Part shown: positions 33,712-43,519 of the stretch, piece by piece | Layout of the letters: each line of letters starts with the position of its first letter | Position numbering within the stretch: position 1 is the stretch's first letter | NCBI GenBank assembly: GCA_902765725.1 | Contig: CACXAT010000006.1 | Coordinates: 149,081 to 213,080 of the forward strand | DNA length: 64,000 nucleotides | Direction of reading: 5' to 3' | Source: an uncultured Lachnospiraceae bacterium | GTDB taxonomy: Bacteria > Bacillota > Clostridia > Lachnospirales > Lachnospiraceae | Position numbers and translations under genes: made by a program | Notes under the pieces: model-generated | Seen by the model: the letters and a program-made list of their open reading frames with translations, nothing else | Databases searched by the model: none | What the model was told of the DNA's origin: nothing

Positions 33712-33740
33712 ATTGTAACAAATGCTTAACAGTTTTTCAA
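33712..33740 (-). promoter_or_regulatory. Promoter of the comEA run
   Basis: Minus strand: -35 TTGAAA (forward TTTCAA 33735-33740), 17-base spacer, -10 TACAAT (forward ATTGTA 33712-33717). Confidence 0.8.
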
Positions 33741-33790
33741 GAAACAACTCGCACTATTCTGGCACTTCCTGTCTGCACATCCGCAGGGAA

Positions 33791-35305
33791 TCAGTCATCC
33801 TCCTCATCCTGCGCCCAGGCGATGGCTGTCCTGACCGCTCTCGACCATCCCTTCAGAAGGCCCTTTCTGGTCTCTTCCTCCATCGACGGAGTGAATACAT
33901 GTCCCAGCGCCCAGTTCTCTCTTACCTCATCCGTGTCCTTCCAGTATCCCACGGCAAGACCTGCCAGGAAAGCAGCACCCATGGCGGTGGTCTCCACGCA
34001 CTGGGGCCGGATCACCTCCGCGTCCAGGATATCGGCCTGGAACTGCATGAGGAAGTTGTTGGCGCTGGCACCGCCGTCCACCTTCAGCCGGCTGATCTTC
34101 AGGCCCGAATCCTTCTGCATCGACCGGAGCACATCCGCTGTCTGATAGGCAAGGGATTCCACGGTCGCCCGGATCACATGCTCCTTGGCCGCGCCTCTGG
34201 TCAGGCCGACGATCGTGCCTCTGGCGTAGGGATTCCAGTACGGCGCGCCAAGGCCTGTGAAGGAGGGAACCACATAGACGCCTCCCGTATCCTTGACCCT
34301 GCTGCAGTACTCCTCGGACTCAGGAGCGTTCTTCACCATCCGCAGCTCATCCCGGAGCCACTGGATCGAAGCGCCCGCGACGAATACCGATCCCTCCAGG
34401 GCGTACTGTACCTCTCCCGGCTTCAGTCCCACAGCGATCGTGGTCAGAAGCCCGTTCCTGGACTCCACAGCCTCGCTGCCGGTGTTCATCAGCATGAAGC
34501 ACCCTGTCCCGTAAGTATTCTTGACCTCGCCCTCCGAGAAGCAGCACTGGCCGAACAGAGCCGCCTGCTGGTCGCCTGCTGCCCCGCAGATCGGGATGCC
34601 GTCACCGATCATGCAGTCCTTCGTCCTTCCGTAGACCGCGCTGGAGGGCACCACCTGCGGCAGCATGCATTCCGGGATCTCCAGTCTCCTGAGGATCTCC
34701 TTATCCCAGCAAAGCTTATGGATGTCATACATCATCGTTCTGGAGGCATTGGTATAGTCCGTCACATGGACCTGCCCCGCAGTCATCTTCCAGATCAGCC
34801 AGGTATCCACCGTTCCGAAGAGAAGCTCTCCCCTCTCCGCCTTCTCCCTGGCGCCTTCCACGTGATCCAGGATCCATCTCAGCTTCGTGGCCGAGAAGTA
34901 GGGATCCGGGATCAGTCCCGTCGTCTTGCGGATATAGTCGCCAAATCCGTCTTTGGCCAGCTCTTCCACCATATCCGCCGTCCGGCGGCACTGCCAGACG
35001 ATCGCGTTGTAGACCGGACGGCCGGTCGCCTTCTCCCAGACGATGGTCGTCTCACGCTGGTTCGTAATGCCGACAGCCGCGATATTCTCCGGACCGGCGC
35101 CAAGCTTTCCCATCGCCTCCGCGGCAACGCCGATCTGGGAGGACCAGATATCCATGGGATTGTGTTCGACCCAGCCCGGATGGGGATAGATCTGTTCAAA
35201 CTCTCTCTGGGATACAGAGCATACATTGCCCTTCTTGTCAAACAGTATGCATCTGGAGCTTGTTGTACCGGCATCCAGTGCCATTATGTACTGATTCATT
35301 TCCAT
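33791..35305 (-). CDS. glpK: Glycerol kinase
   Basis: A 504-residue FGGY kinase that phosphorylates glycerol to sn-glycerol 3-phosphate. The start at 35305 follows GGAGG by 6 bases and precedes [16 protein letters not shown] (phosphate 1 block). Further family blocks are [36 protein letters not shown], the activation/metal region around [19 protein letters not shown], and the adenosine block [20 protein letters not shown]. No glpF or glpD is adjacent; instead it follows argD by 42 bases at the end of the arginine gene set. Confidence 0.96.
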   Translation of the reverse strand: MEMNQYIMALDAGTTSSRCILFDKKGNVCSVSQREFEQIYPHPGWVEHNPMDIWSSQIGVAAEAMGKLGAGPENIAAVGITNQRETTIVWEKATGRPVYNAIVWQCRRTADMVEELAKDGFGDYIRKTTGLIPDPYFSATKLRWILDHVEGAREKAERGELLFGTVDTWLIWKMTAGQVHVTDYTNASRTMMYDIHKLCWDKEILRRLEIPECMLPQVVPSSAVYGRTKDCMIGDGIPICGAAGDQQAALFGQCCFSEGEVKNTYGTGCFMLMNTGSEAVESRNGLLTTIAVGLKPGEVQYALEGSVFVAGASIQWLRDELRMVKNAPESEEYCSRVKDTGGVYVVPSFTGLGAPYWNPYARGTIVGLTRGAAKEHVIRATVESLAYQTADVLRSMQKDSGLKISRLKVDGGASANNFLMQFQADILDAEVIRPQCVETTAMGAAFLAGLAVGYWKDTDEVRENWALGHVFTPSMEEETRKGLLKGWSRAVRTAIAWAQDEEDD

Positions 35306-35347
35306 CGCTGTCCTCCTGTCTGTCAGATTACTCAAGTAAAACCGATC

Positions 35348-36538
35348 TCAGAATGAAGCCTCCAGAAGTCTGATCATCTCATCGATATCCGCCTCGGTAA
35401 TCACAAGAGGCGGCACCAGACGGATCACGTCCGAGCCTGCCGAGAGGATCACAAGGCCCATCTCCAGGGCCTTCTTCACGATTGCCCCCACCGGACGGTC
35501 CTTCACGACGATCCCCTGCATGAAGCCAGCACCCCTGCGGCAGGTAAGGAAATCATACTTTTCGACCAGCTCATCCAGCTTCTTCTCAAGGTAGGGAGCT
35601 GTCTTCTTTACATGGGATACCAGGTCCATCTCATCAAACAGCTCAAACACCTTCGCCACCGCGGCGCAGGCAAGCGGATTGCCTCCGTAGGTCGTCCCGT
35701 GGTCTCCGGGCACCAGGGAGCTGGCCGCTGCCTTCTCATTGAGTACAAATGCGCCCACCGGCACGCCGCATCCGAGGGCCTTGGCCAGGGTCATGATATC
35801 CGGGCGCACTCCGTAAGCATTGCAGGCAAACCATTCCCCGGTCCGTCCCATGCCGCACTGGATCTCATCCAGGATCAGCAGGATGTCCCGCTCATCACAG
35901 AGCTTTCGAACGGCCCTGATGAATTCAGGATCCGCAGGATAGATTCCGCCCTCTCCCTGTACTGTCTCCATTATAATGGCACAGGTCTTGTCTGTCACTG
36001 AGGACAGCACACTTTCAAAATCATTGAAATCGGCGAACTTCACTCCGCCCATCAGCGGCTTGAAGGGATCCTGGTAATGGCTGTTTCCCGTCACGGACAG
36101 AGCTCCGACGGTGCGTCCGTGGAAGGAGTGGTTCATCGCGATGATCTCATGATCCGCGCTGCCATCCCGGGTGTACGCATATTTTCTCGCAGCCTTGATC
36201 GCGCCTTCGATCGCCTCCGCGCCGGAGTTAGTGAAGAAGACCTTCGACAGGCCTGTATGGCGGATGATCTGCCCAGCCGCGTCTGCAAGCGGCTTATGAT
36301 AGTAGAGATTGGACGTGTGGATCAGCTTGTCGATCTGCGCCTTGAGAGCATCCTTGTAGGCTTCATTGCCATAGCCCAGGGCAAATACGGCGATGCCTGC
36401 CCCAAAGTCAAGATATTCCTTCCCGTCCGCATCGTACAGATGTACGCCCTCTCCGTGGTCAAAGACGACCGGGAAACGGTTATAGGTATGAAGGACTGTC
36501 TCTTCGGTCTGTTCCATGATCTGCTGTGATAATGACAT
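35348..36538 (-). CDS. argD: Acetylornithine aminotransferase
   Basis: A 396-residue PLP fold I aminotransferase that converts N-acetylglutamate semialdehyde to N-acetylornithine. The start at 36538 follows AAGGAG by 6 bases. The cofactor region shows FTNSGAEAIEGAIKAARKYA, FHGRTVGALSVTG, LILDEIQCGMGRTG (Asp binding the pyridine nitrogen) and TLAKALGCGVPVGAF with the Schiff-base Lys. It is the last biosynthetic gene of argC-argJ-argB-argD, about 96 bases after argB. Confidence 0.96.
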   Translation of the reverse strand: MSLSQQIMEQTEETVLHTYNRFPVVFDHGEGVHLYDADGKEYLDFGAGIAVFALGYGNEAYKDALKAQIDKLIHTSNLYYHKPLADAAGQIIRHTGLSKVFFTNSGAEAIEGAIKAARKYAYTRDGSADHEIIAMNHSFHGRTVGALSVTGNSHYQDPFKPLMGGVKFADFNDFESVLSSVTDKTCAIIMETVQGEGGIYPADPEFIRAVRKLCDERDILLILDEIQCGMGRTGEWFACNAYGVRPDIMTLAKALGCGVPVGAFVLNEKAAASSLVPGDHGTTYGGNPLACAAVAKVFELFDEMDLVSHVKKTAPYLEKKLDELVEKYDFLTCRRGAGFMQGIVVKDRPVGAIVKKALEMGLVILSAGSDVIRLVPPLVITEADIDEMIRLLEASF

Positions 36539-36634
36539 ATGCGGCTCCTTCCCGTAGCAAATTAAACCTGTTATGAAAACAGAATCCGCATACTTCATGC
36601 GGATCCTGTCAGAAAGCAATATGGATCTGTGATA

Positions 36635-37558
36635 TCAGTCCTTCTTCTCTTTCTCGTAGAAACGCTGTTCTGTATCACCTATTATAGCAGTTCCGATACC
36701 CTTGTTGGTAAAGAATTCAAGAAGCTGCGAATGCGGGATCCTGCCGTCCAGGATATGGACTCTCTGAACGCCCGCCTGGATCGCGTCGATGCAGCTGTTG
36801 AGCTTCGGCAGCATGCCTCCGCCGGCGTGGCCGCTCCGGATGAACTCCCGGGTCTCTGCCACGGTCATCTCGGAGATCAGGCTGTCCGGATCGTCCGGGT
36901 CCTCATAGACTCCCTGGATGTCGGAGAGGAATACCAGCTTCTGCGCCTTCATCGCCTTCGCGATCGCGCAGGCCGCGTCATCCGCGTTGATGTTGTAGGA
37001 ATAGTATCCGTCATCAGAGCCCACCGGGCAGATGACCGGGACAAAACCGGCGTCAAGAAGGGTGTTGAGCAGGGTCGTATCCACAGACCTGACCTCGCCC
37101 ACGAAACCGATATCCGCTCCGTCCGGCTTCTTTCTGGTGACACGCAGGATCGTGCCGTCCTTGCCGGAGATGCCGCAGGCCTTGACCCCGGTCTTCTCCA
37201 TCATGGACACCAGGCCCTTATTGATCCGGTTCAGAACCATCTCGGCCACCCGCATTGTCTCCTCGTCGGTCACGCGGAATCCGTTCACGAACTCGCTCTC
37301 CTTGCCGACCTTGCCGAGCCACCGGGTGATCTCCTTGCCGCCGCCGTGGACGATGATCGGTCTGAATCCGATCAGCTTGAGAAGGGCGACATCCTTGATC
37401 ACGCTCTTTTTCAGCTCATGGTCCACCATGGCGCTCCCGCCATACTTGACGATGATCGTCGCACCCTGAAATCTCTGGATATAGGGAAGGGCCTCGATCA
37501 GCACTCCGGCCTTGTCCAGAAACAGCTCCATCTCTCTTTCATTCATTTCATGTTCCAT
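36635..37558 (-). CDS. argB: N-acetylglutamate kinase
   Basis: A 307-residue amino acid kinase that phosphorylates N-acetylglutamate. Motifs include [10 protein letters not shown] (phosphate loop), [29 protein letters not shown] and the [11 protein letters not shown] region. The N-terminal helix is longer than in E. coli ([26 protein letters not shown]), typical of the arginine-inhibited hexameric form, so feedback inhibition is likely. It starts 15 bases after the argJ stop. Confidence 0.96.
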   Translation of the reverse strand: MEHEMNEREMELFLDKAGVLIEALPYIQRFQGATIIVKYGGSAMVDHELKKSVIKDVALLKLIGFRPIIVHGGGKEITRWLGKVGKESEFVNGFRVTDEETMRVAEMVLNRINKGLVSMMEKTGVKACGISGKDGTILRVTRKKPDGADIGFVGEVRSVDTTLLNTLLDAGFVPVICPVGSDDGYYSYNINADDAACAIAKAMKAQKLVFLSDIQGVYEDPDDPDSLISEMTVAETREFIRSGHAGGGMLPKLNSCIDAIQAGVQRVHILDGRIPHSQLLEFFTNKGIGTAIIGDTEQRFYEKEKKD

Positions 37559-37572
37559 ACTATCCTGCCCTT

Positions 37573-38793
37573 TTATGAACGGTAATCCGCGTTGATCGTT
37601 ATATATTCATGCGTCAGATCGCAGCCCCACGCCGTGGCGCTGTCGCTGCCTTCCTTGATGTCGATCACGGCCGTGATCTCATCCTCCGACAGGATCTTCG
37701 TTGCCAACTCTTCACTGTAGCCCGTCGAGACTCCATTTCTCGCGATCAGGACCTCGCCCGCCCTGCTCCTGAAGGTCAGGTCGACCTTCTGCTGGTCAAA
37801 CTCGGCTCCCGAATATCCCATGGCGCAGATGATCCTGCCCCAGTTCGCGTCATGGCCTGCGATCGCGGTCTTGACCAGGCTCGACTCGATCACGGACTTG
37901 GCAAGTCTCACCGCCTGCTCCCTGGAGGACGCGCCCTCCACGGTCACCTCGAACAGGGCGTGAGCGCCTTCTCCGTCCGCCGCCATCCTTCTGGCAAGGT
38001 TCTTCGTGATCAGTGCCAGCGCCTCGCAGAAGGTCTCATAGTCTTTACCTTCTTCTGTGATCATCTCGTTGCCTGCAAGGCCGTTGGCAAGCAGCAGGCA
38101 GGTATCGTTGGTCGACTGGTCGCCGTCGACGGATATCATGTTAAATGAATCCTGCACGCAGGACAGAAGGGCCTTCTGGGCCATCTCATGGCTGATGGCA
38201 GCATCTGTCGTAAGGAAGCAGAGCATGGTCCCCATCTGGGGATGGATCATGCCGGCGCCCTTGGTCATGCCGCCCAGGGTGACTTTCTTCCCGCCCAGTT
38301 CAAAGGTGACCGCCGCTTCCTTGCGGACCGTATCCGTGGTCATGATCGCCTCTGCCGCGTCGCACCCTGCCTGGGGCGAATCCGACAGCATGCCGCTCAA
38401 GGTCCGGATGCCGGCGCAGATCTTGTCGATCGGGATCTGCATGCCGATTACTCCTGTGGATGCAAGCAGCACCATATTGGAGCTGACCCCTAAAGCCTCG
38501 GCCGCCGCCTCTGCGCTCTGCCGGCAGTATTCATCGCCCTGGGTGCCTGTGCACGCGTTGGCTACGCCACTGTTCATCACGCAGGCCTGGGCAGTCCCAT
38601 ATTGACGGACGATGTCCCGGTCCCAGAGTACAGGGGATGCCTTCACGAGATTGGACGTGAAGGTCCCTGCCAGTGTGCACGGCACCTCTGAGTACAGCAT
38701 CGCCATGTCCTTGCGTTCCTTTTTGATGCCGACGCAGATGCCGGCCGCCTTAAATCCCTGAGCGGATGTAACTCCGCCTTCCATAATATTCAT
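37573..38793 (-). CDS. argJ: Bifunctional ornithine acetyltransferase / N-acetylglutamate synthase
   Basis: A 406-residue precursor that self-cleaves into two chains and recycles the acetyl group from N-acetylornithine to glutamate. The cleavage region reads [17 protein letters not shown], where the catalytic Thr is kept but the usual preceding Ala is Gly. The partner blocks [17 protein letters not shown] and [13 protein letters not shown] are present. Since no separate argA or argE is in the cluster, the cyclic acetyl pathway is implied. It lies about 94 bases after argC. Confidence 0.95.
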   Translation of the reverse strand: MNIMEGGVTSAQGFKAAGICVGIKKERKDMAMLYSEVPCTLAGTFTSNLVKASPVLWDRDIVRQYGTAQACVMNSGVANACTGTQGDEYCRQSAEAAAEALGVSSNMVLLASTGVIGMQIPIDKICAGIRTLSGMLSDSPQAGCDAAEAIMTTDTVRKEAAVTFELGGKKVTLGGMTKGAGMIHPQMGTMLCFLTTDAAISHEMAQKALLSCVQDSFNMISVDGDQSTNDTCLLLANGLAGNEMITEEGKDYETFCEALALITKNLARRMAADGEGAHALFEVTVEGASSREQAVRLAKSVIESSLVKTAIAGHDANWGRIICAMGYSGAEFDQQKVDLTFRSRAGEVLIARNGVSTGYSEELATKILSEDEITAVIDIKEGSDSATAWGCDLTHEYITINADYRS

Positions 38794-38887
38794 ATCTGTC
38801 TCCTGTATGATAGTTCTTCTCTGTCAGCTGTCTTCCCGACTGATTTGCTCCTGCAGAGGATGACTTCTGCAGTCCCGCCCGTTCATC

Positions 38888-39946
38888 TTACGGGAATACC
38901 GGAACCAGCTTCAGTCCCGTATTCTCTTCCAGTCCGAAGAGGATGTTCATGTTCTGGACTGCCTGTCCTGCCGCGCCCTTCACCAGATTGTCCAGGGCTC
39001 CGCAGGCGATCAGTCTTCCGGTGCGCTCGTCCACCGTCCAGCCGATATCCACGAAGTTCGAGCCCTCCACCCAGCGGGTCTCCGGGAAGTTCCCGGCACC
39101 GAGAAGGCGGATGAAGTATTCGTCCTTATACCGATTCTCATAGGATGCACTGATCTGGTCGGCGGTCACTCCGTCCTTCAGCTTCGCGTAGCAGGTCGCG
39201 AGGATTCCTCTGTTCATCGGGACAAGATGCGGCGTGAAGCTGATCAGAATGCTCTGTCCGCCCTGATAATCCAGTCCGGCGGCATAGCTCAGCTGCTCTT
39301 CGATCTCCGGCGTGTGTCTGTGGGAGGCAACACCGTAGGGCTTGATGCTCTCATTGACCTCACAGTACAGGTTGGGAAGCTTTGTGCCTCTTCCCGCTCC
39401 GGAGGTTCCGGACTTGGCGTCGATTATGATGGTATCCGGATCGATCAGGCCGTCCGCCACCAGCGGATACAGAGTCAGGATCGAAGTGGTCGTATAGCAG
39501 CCCGGATTGGCGACAAGTCTTGCCTTGCTGATGCTCTCCCGGTTGATCTCGCACAGTCCATACACCGCTTCCGGGATGAACTGGGCGGCCTCATGGGTCC
39601 TCTTGTACCACTTCTCATACACATCGACTCTTTTGATCCTGAAGTCGGCACTCAGGTCGACAATCTTCGTATCCTGGAGGATCTTCTCATTTACCAGGGA
39701 AGCGCACAGGCCCTGGGGAGTCGCGGTGAATATGACGTCCGCTTTCTTCGCCAGCTCGTCCATATCTTCACCAAGGCATCTCTCGTCCACAAGATCAAAC
39801 ATATTGCGGTAGACATCCGCGTACTTCTGATCTATATAGCTTCTCGATCCATACCATACTATCTCCGCCTGCGGGTGCTGAAGCAGCAGACGCACGATTT
39901 CCGCGCCTGCATAACCAGTTGAACCTATGATCCCGGCCTTAATCAT
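38888..39946 (-). CDS. argC: N-acetyl-gamma-glutamyl-phosphate reductase
   Basis: A 352-residue NADP-dependent reductase making N-acetylglutamate semialdehyde. The start at 39946 (MIKAGIIGSTGYAG) follows GAGGAG by 7 bases; the in-frame extension upstream runs through the control region and is not real. The nucleotide loop GSTGYAGAE, the active-site Cys in VANPGCYTT, and the GTSGAGRG and HRHTPEIEEQL blocks are all intact. It is the first gene of the leftward argC-argJ-argB-argD group. Confidence 0.96.
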   Translation of the reverse strand: MIKAGIIGSTGYAGAEIVRLLLQHPQAEIVWYGSRSYIDQKYADVYRNMFDLVDERCLGEDMDELAKKADVIFTATPQGLCASLVNEKILQDTKIVDLSADFRIKRVDVYEKWYKRTHEAAQFIPEAVYGLCEINRESISKARLVANPGCYTTTSILTLYPLVADGLIDPDTIIIDAKSGTSGAGRGTKLPNLYCEVNESIKPYGVASHRHTPEIEEQLSYAAGLDYQGGQSILISFTPHLVPMNRGILATCYAKLKDGVTADQISASYENRYKDEYFIRLLGAGNFPETRWVEGSNFVDIGWTVDERTGRLIACGALDNLVKGAAGQAVQNMNILFGLEENTGLKLVPVFP

Positions 39947-40076
39947 ATACAGTCTCCTCATTATAGAATGTTCATGCATTTTCGCACTCTTGCGGGTGAT
40001 CTCGCCCCATCCTACACCACATGCGAGCCAAAGTAAAGAGGCTAAATTAATAATTATTGTATATATAATGTATAAT

Positions 40077-40090
40077 ATGCATTTATGCAT
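40077..40090. promoter_or_regulatory. ARG-box-like palindrome (argC side)
   Basis: ATGCATTTATGCAT is an inverted repeat resembling ArgR half sites, in the AT-rich core between argC and argG, followed immediately by TATTCAT, another half site. Confidence 0.5.
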
Positions 40091-40119
40091 TATTCATCGT
40101 GATATTCATTATTTTTTGC

Positions 40120-40148
40120 TTGAATATTTATTCCACCCGCGTTATAGT
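40120..40148 (+). promoter_or_regulatory. argG promoter with overlapping ARG box
   Basis: -35 TTGAAT at 40120-40125, 17-base spacer, -10 TATAGT at 40143-40148. An ARG-box match TGAATATTTATTCC (consensus TGAATNNNNATTCA, one mismatch) occupies 40121-40134, covering the -35. ArgR bound here would block polymerase. The regulator gene argR lies at 61711-62160 in this same window. Confidence 0.7.
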
Positions 40149-40189
40149 ATCGACCATAAACAGCATATTTATCCAGGAGGTTTGTAATT

Positions 40190-41473
40190 ATGGCAAAAGA
40201 GAAAGTGGTTCTTGCTTATTCCGGAGGTCTCGATACGACCGCTATGATCCCGTGGCTGAAAGAGAACTTCGATTATGACGTGATCTGTGTCTGCGTTGAC
40301 TGCGGACAGGAGGAGGAACTTGACGGACTGGAAGAAAGAGCACTCTCCAGCGGTGCCAGCAAGCTCTACATCGAAGATATCGTTGATGAATTCTGCGATG
40401 ACTTTATCATGCCCTGCGTAGAGGCGGGTGCCGTATACGAGCACGCGTATCTTCTGGGCACGTCCATGGCCCGCCCCGCCATCACCAAGAGACTGGTTGA
40501 GATCGCCCGCAAGGAAAATGCCGTCGCCATCTGCCACGGCGCTACCGGCAAGGGCAATGACCAGATCCGTTTTGAGCTCGGCGTCAAGGCCCTCGCTCCG
40601 GACATCAAGGTGATCGCCCCCTGGCGCATGACCGACGTATGGACTCTTCAGAGCCGTGAGGATGAGATCGAATACTGCAGGAGCCACGGAATCAACCTTC
40701 CCTTCTCCATGGGCAAGGGTTATTCCCGCGACAGGAACCTGTGGCACATCAGCCATGAAGGACTGGAGCTGGAGGATCCGTCCCAGTCTCCGAACTATGA
40801 CAGCCTCCTGGTACTCTCCGTCACCCCGCAGGCAGCTCCGGACGAGGTCACAGACGTGACCATGACCTTTGAGAAGGGCGTTCCGAAGACCATCAACGGC
40901 AAAGCCATGAAGGTCTCCGACATCATCCGCACCCTCAATGAGCTGGGCGGCAAGAACGGCATCGGCATCATCGACATCGTCGAGAACCGTGTCGTCGGCA
41001 TGAAGAGCCGCGGCGTCTACGAGACTCCGGGCGGAACCATCCTGATGGCAGCCCATGACCAGCTCGAGGAGCTGTGCCTCGACCGTGAGACCATGGAGAC
41101 TAAGAAGCGCCTGGCAAGCCAGCTTGCCCAGACCGTATACGAGGGAAAATGGTTCACCCCGCTGCGTGAAGCGATCCAGGCATTCGTAGAGTCCACCCAG
41201 CAGTTTGTCACCGGCGAAGTGAAGTTCCAGCTCTACAAGGGCAACATCATCCGGAACGGCACCACCAGCCCGTACTCACTGTACAATGAGTCACTGGCCT
41301 CCTTCACCACCGGCGATCTGTACGACCACCATGACGCGGAAGGCTTCATCACTCTGTTCGGACTTCCGCTGAAGGTCCGCGCGATGAAGCTGCAGGAAAC
41401 CGCCAAGGAGAACTTCAACAGCAAGATCCAGGGCATGGTAAATGAGATGCAGGGAAAGAACCAGTCCAAATGA
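40190..41473 (+). CDS. argG: Argininosuccinate synthase
   Basis: A 427-residue ATP-dependent ligase joining citrulline and aspartate. The ATG at 40190 is 9 bases after AGGAGG. The P-loop-like motif LAYSGGLDTTAMIPWL is at residues 8-23, followed by ATGKGNDQIRFEL, the SMGKGYSRDRNLWHIS block and the GMKSRGVYETPGG region. It is transcribed rightward from the shared arg control region and ends in a strong terminator; argH is not in the window. Confidence 0.97.
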   Translation: MAKEKVVLAYSGGLDTTAMIPWLKENFDYDVICVCVDCGQEEELDGLEERALSSGASKLYIEDIVDEFCDDFIMPCVEAGAVYEHAYLLGTSMARPAITKRLVEIARKENAVAICHGATGKGNDQIRFELGVKALAPDIKVIAPWRMTDVWTLQSREDEIEYCRSHGINLPFSMGKGYSRDRNLWHISHEGLELEDPSQSPNYDSLLVLSVTPQAAPDEVTDVTMTFEKGVPKTINGKAMKVSDIIRTLNELGGKNGIGIIDIVENRVVGMKSRGVYETPGGTILMAAHDQLEELCLDRETMETKKRLASQLAQTVYEGKWFTPLREAIQAFVESTQQFVTGEVKFQLYKGNIIRNGTTSPYSLYNESLASFTTGDLYDHHDAEGFITLFGLPLKVRAMKLQETAKENFNSKIQGMVNEMQGKNQSK

Positions 41474-41499
41474 CTGGTTTCCTGTAAACAGACAGGATA

Positions 41500-41537
41500 A
41501 AAAAGATCCTTCGGACGAAAATCCGAAGGATCTTTTT
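41500..41537 (+). terminator. argG terminator
   Basis: Perfect 11-bp stem GATCCTTCGGA / TCCGAAGGATC with a 6-base loop, A-tract before and T5 after. Confidence 0.92.
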
Positions 41538-41574
41538 AATTCATCATCACTCTTGTGTCAGTGACTGTCCTATA

Positions 41575-41829
41575 TTACTCTTCCGTCAGTGATGCAAGAT
41601 AATCATCGAGCGCAGAGCTGTCGACCGTATAAGTCTTTGCCTCAACTGCCGCGTCCGGATCCGGTGCGGTGATGGCCTGATAGGCACTGATGCCGATCCA
41701 CGCTATGATCGCAAGTCCGGCGACCGTAAGGCCTGCCTGAGTGAGCATCCACTGTCTCTTCTCCCTGGCCATGATCTTCTTGCGGTTCTTTTTATCCTGC
41801 TTATACTTATCAACCTTTGCCTGACTCAT
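41575..41829 (-). CDS. Small single-pass membrane protein
   Basis: An 84-residue protein not recognised as a named family. Residues 1-27 are strongly basic (KYKQDKKNRKKIMAREKRQW), followed by one membrane helix at about 29-50 and a short acidic tail with DAAVEAKTYTVDSSALDDYLASL. It looks like a small N-in, C-out membrane protein. The gene has a ribosome site (GGTGGAGAAGGAAC) before ATG, so it is likely real. It ends near the argG terminator and faces left. Function unknown. Confidence 0.7.
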   Translation of the reverse strand: MSQAKVDKYKQDKKNRKKIMAREKRQWMLTQAGLTVAGLAIIAWIGISAYQAITAPDPDAAVEAKTYTVDSSALDDYLASLTEE

Positions 41830-41929
41830 GTTCCTTCTCCACCTTTCAGCGCGTCCTGTATATGAACGCCGTTTTTTATACGGAATCTAGTATACTACAT
41901 TCCGCGCTATTTTCAAGGGAAATCTCCGC

Positions 41930-42769
41930 TTACAGCACCATGATGATGCCGCCGTCGCTGGCATACAGGCTGGTCACACCTCTTCCGTTCACGACAAAGG
42001 AATTCTTCGCCTTCACCCTGTCCCGGATCGCGTCCAGAACCATCTGTCCTCTCTCCGGATTGTTGACGTGGGAGACCGCGATCTCCTTATCCTCCATATG
42101 CTCCGCGGACTCGGCAGCCATCTCTACCATCTTGACCAGAGCCCTGTTGATGCCCCGGGCCTGTCCTGCCTGCTGGATCTCTCCCTCCGGCGTCGAGGAG
42201 CAAATCGGCTTGATCTTCAGTGCAGTCGCCACGAAGGCCTTGAAGTTGGAAAGCCTTCCGTTCTTTCTCAGCGCGTCCAGTGACTCGAGAACGAACCAGG
42301 TCGTTTGGGAATTGATGTACTCCTCTGTCTTCTCGAGGATCTCCTCATAGGGAAGTCCTGCTTCCTCATATTCGGCGATTCTGCGGCCGATCAGAGTCTG
42401 CCCGATGGAGGCAGAGCGGGAATTGAACACGTGGATCTTCTTATCCGGATGCTCCTCCTGCACCATGCCCCTGGCCACCTCCGCACTGTTGTAGGAACCG
42501 GACAGAGCAGCTGACAGGGTGATCGCGTAGATGTGATCATAATCCTGCTCAAAATATTTCCTGTAGTATTCCGGAGAGGGACATGCGCTCTTCGGGCAGT
42601 TCGGACTCTCCTTAACCCGCTTCAGGAACTCCTGCTGGTCGAAGGTCTCATCATCCACAAAATGATACTGGTCTACGTCAAGCGTCAGCGGTGCAGAAAC
42701 AAAATGCCCTGATGCCTTCATATCATCCGTCAGTTCTCCGCAGCTGTCTATTACGATCAGATAACTCAT
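41930..42769 (-). CDS. DegV family fatty-acid-binding protein
   Basis: A 279-residue protein of the DegV/FakB group, which binds a single fatty acid, often as carrier for fatty acid kinase. The N-terminal lobe has VIDSCGELTDDM and the CPSPEYYRKYF segment, and the Ser-rich motif SAALSGSYNSAEVA plus FNSRSASIGQTLIGRRI mark the lipid pocket. The C-terminal lobe shows DALRKNGRLS and VSHVNNPERG. No fakA is nearby. It diverges from the DUF5721 gene. Confidence 0.92.
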   Translation of the reverse strand: MSYLIVIDSCGELTDDMKASGHFVSAPLTLDVDQYHFVDDETFDQQEFLKRVKESPNCPKSACPSPEYYRKYFEQDYDHIYAITLSAALSGSYNSAEVARGMVQEEHPDKKIHVFNSRSASIGQTLIGRRIAEYEEAGLPYEEILEKTEEYINSQTTWFVLESLDALRKNGRLSNFKAFVATALKIKPICSSTPEGEIQQAGQARGINRALVKMVEMAAESAEHMEDKEIAVSHVNNPERGQMVLDAIRDRVKAKNSFVVNGRGVTSLYASDGGIIMVL

Positions 42770-42847
42770 AACGTACCCTCAGTCTTCATATTTAGAATTC
42801 ATGACATAGTTTTAAATACTACATTAGTATACCATAGATACTACTCC

Positions 42848-42876
42848 TTGAAAAGACCTGAAAAGCATTTTATACT
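42848..42876 (+). promoter_or_regulatory. Promoter of the DUF5721 gene
   Basis: -35 TTGAAA at 42848-42853, 17-base spacer, -10 TATACT at 42871-42876; a GGAGG site precedes the ATG at 42923. Confidence 0.75.
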
Positions 42877-42922
42877 CCATATTAATACGCTTATGCACGA
42901 ATAACTATGGAGGCCGCTGTCC

Positions 42923-43402
42923 ATGATTGCAGTCAGGATTACAGATACCCGGGATTTAACCAGAAAGCTCCTGGCCCAGGATCTCTTCGATACCTTCCTG
43001 TTCTCGGAAGGCTCTGTCACCACCTTTACCACCTTTTCCATAGACGGAACCTGGCATCCCGATTATTTTGAGCAGCAGGGTGCGGACGCTCTGACCTGGG
43101 GCCTGATCCGCCCGGTCTTCTTTGACATCATCAAGGGAAAACACACACCCATCTCATTTCGCATCGTCCTCCGGCTCTCGGAGGAAAATGTAAAAAGCCT
43201 CATCGCCTCCTCCGGTATCTCCATGGATCCCGCCCAGATCGCGGGACTGTTTCTGAACATCAATTACCAGAACCAGACCGTGACCTGCACCACCGGCACG
43301 TCCCTGAGGATCTTCACCCTGGACAAAACCCTGGACAATGTGTGGGATGACATGGTACTCCGCTTCCTGCGCTCCAGACAGATCCAGGCAGAGATTCTGT
43401 GA
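42923..43402 (+). CDS. DUF5721 family protein
   Basis: A 159-residue cytoplasmic protein matching DUF5721, found in Lachnospiraceae and without known function. Typical features are MIAVRITDTRDLTRKLL, FSIDGTWHPDYFE, a GLIRPVFFDIIKGKHTPISFRIVLRL block and a final DDMVLRFL. It has no signal peptide or membrane helix. It forms a single-gene unit. Confidence 0.8.
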   Translation: MIAVRITDTRDLTRKLLAQDLFDTFLFSEGSVTTFTTFSIDGTWHPDYFEQQGADALTWGLIRPVFFDIIKGKHTPISFRIVLRLSEENVKSLIASSGISMDPAQIAGLFLNINYQNQTVTCTTGTSLRIFTLDKTLDNVWDDMVLRFLRSRQIQAEIL

Positions 43403-43449
43403 CGGCTTCGCGGCTTTGCGATCCAAAACAGGGACAATCATATAACAGT

Positions 43450-43516
43450 AACTCCCCGGCGCTGTCTGCGGCAGGTCTGATCGTCTGCCGCGGCATCCTC
43501 CGGGGAGTTCGTTTCT
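43450..43516. terminator. Long stem-loop between DUF5721 gene and htpG
   Basis: Outer arms AACTCCCCGG (43450-43459) and CCGGGGAGTT (43500-43509) enclose an inner stem GCGGCAG / CTGCCGC. Rightward it is followed by CGTTTCTT. It probably ends the DUF5721 transcript and perhaps htpG coming the other way. Confidence 0.6.
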
Positions 43517-43519
43517 TAT

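Noticed and set aside
33722..35356. Plus-strand open frame of about 540 codons
   Set aside because: Antisense of glpK; no recognisable domain.
39947..40090. N-terminal extension of argC
   Set aside because: The extra codons cover the AT-rich control region with ARG-box-like sites, while the ATG at 39946 has a good ribosome site and starts the Rossmann fold.
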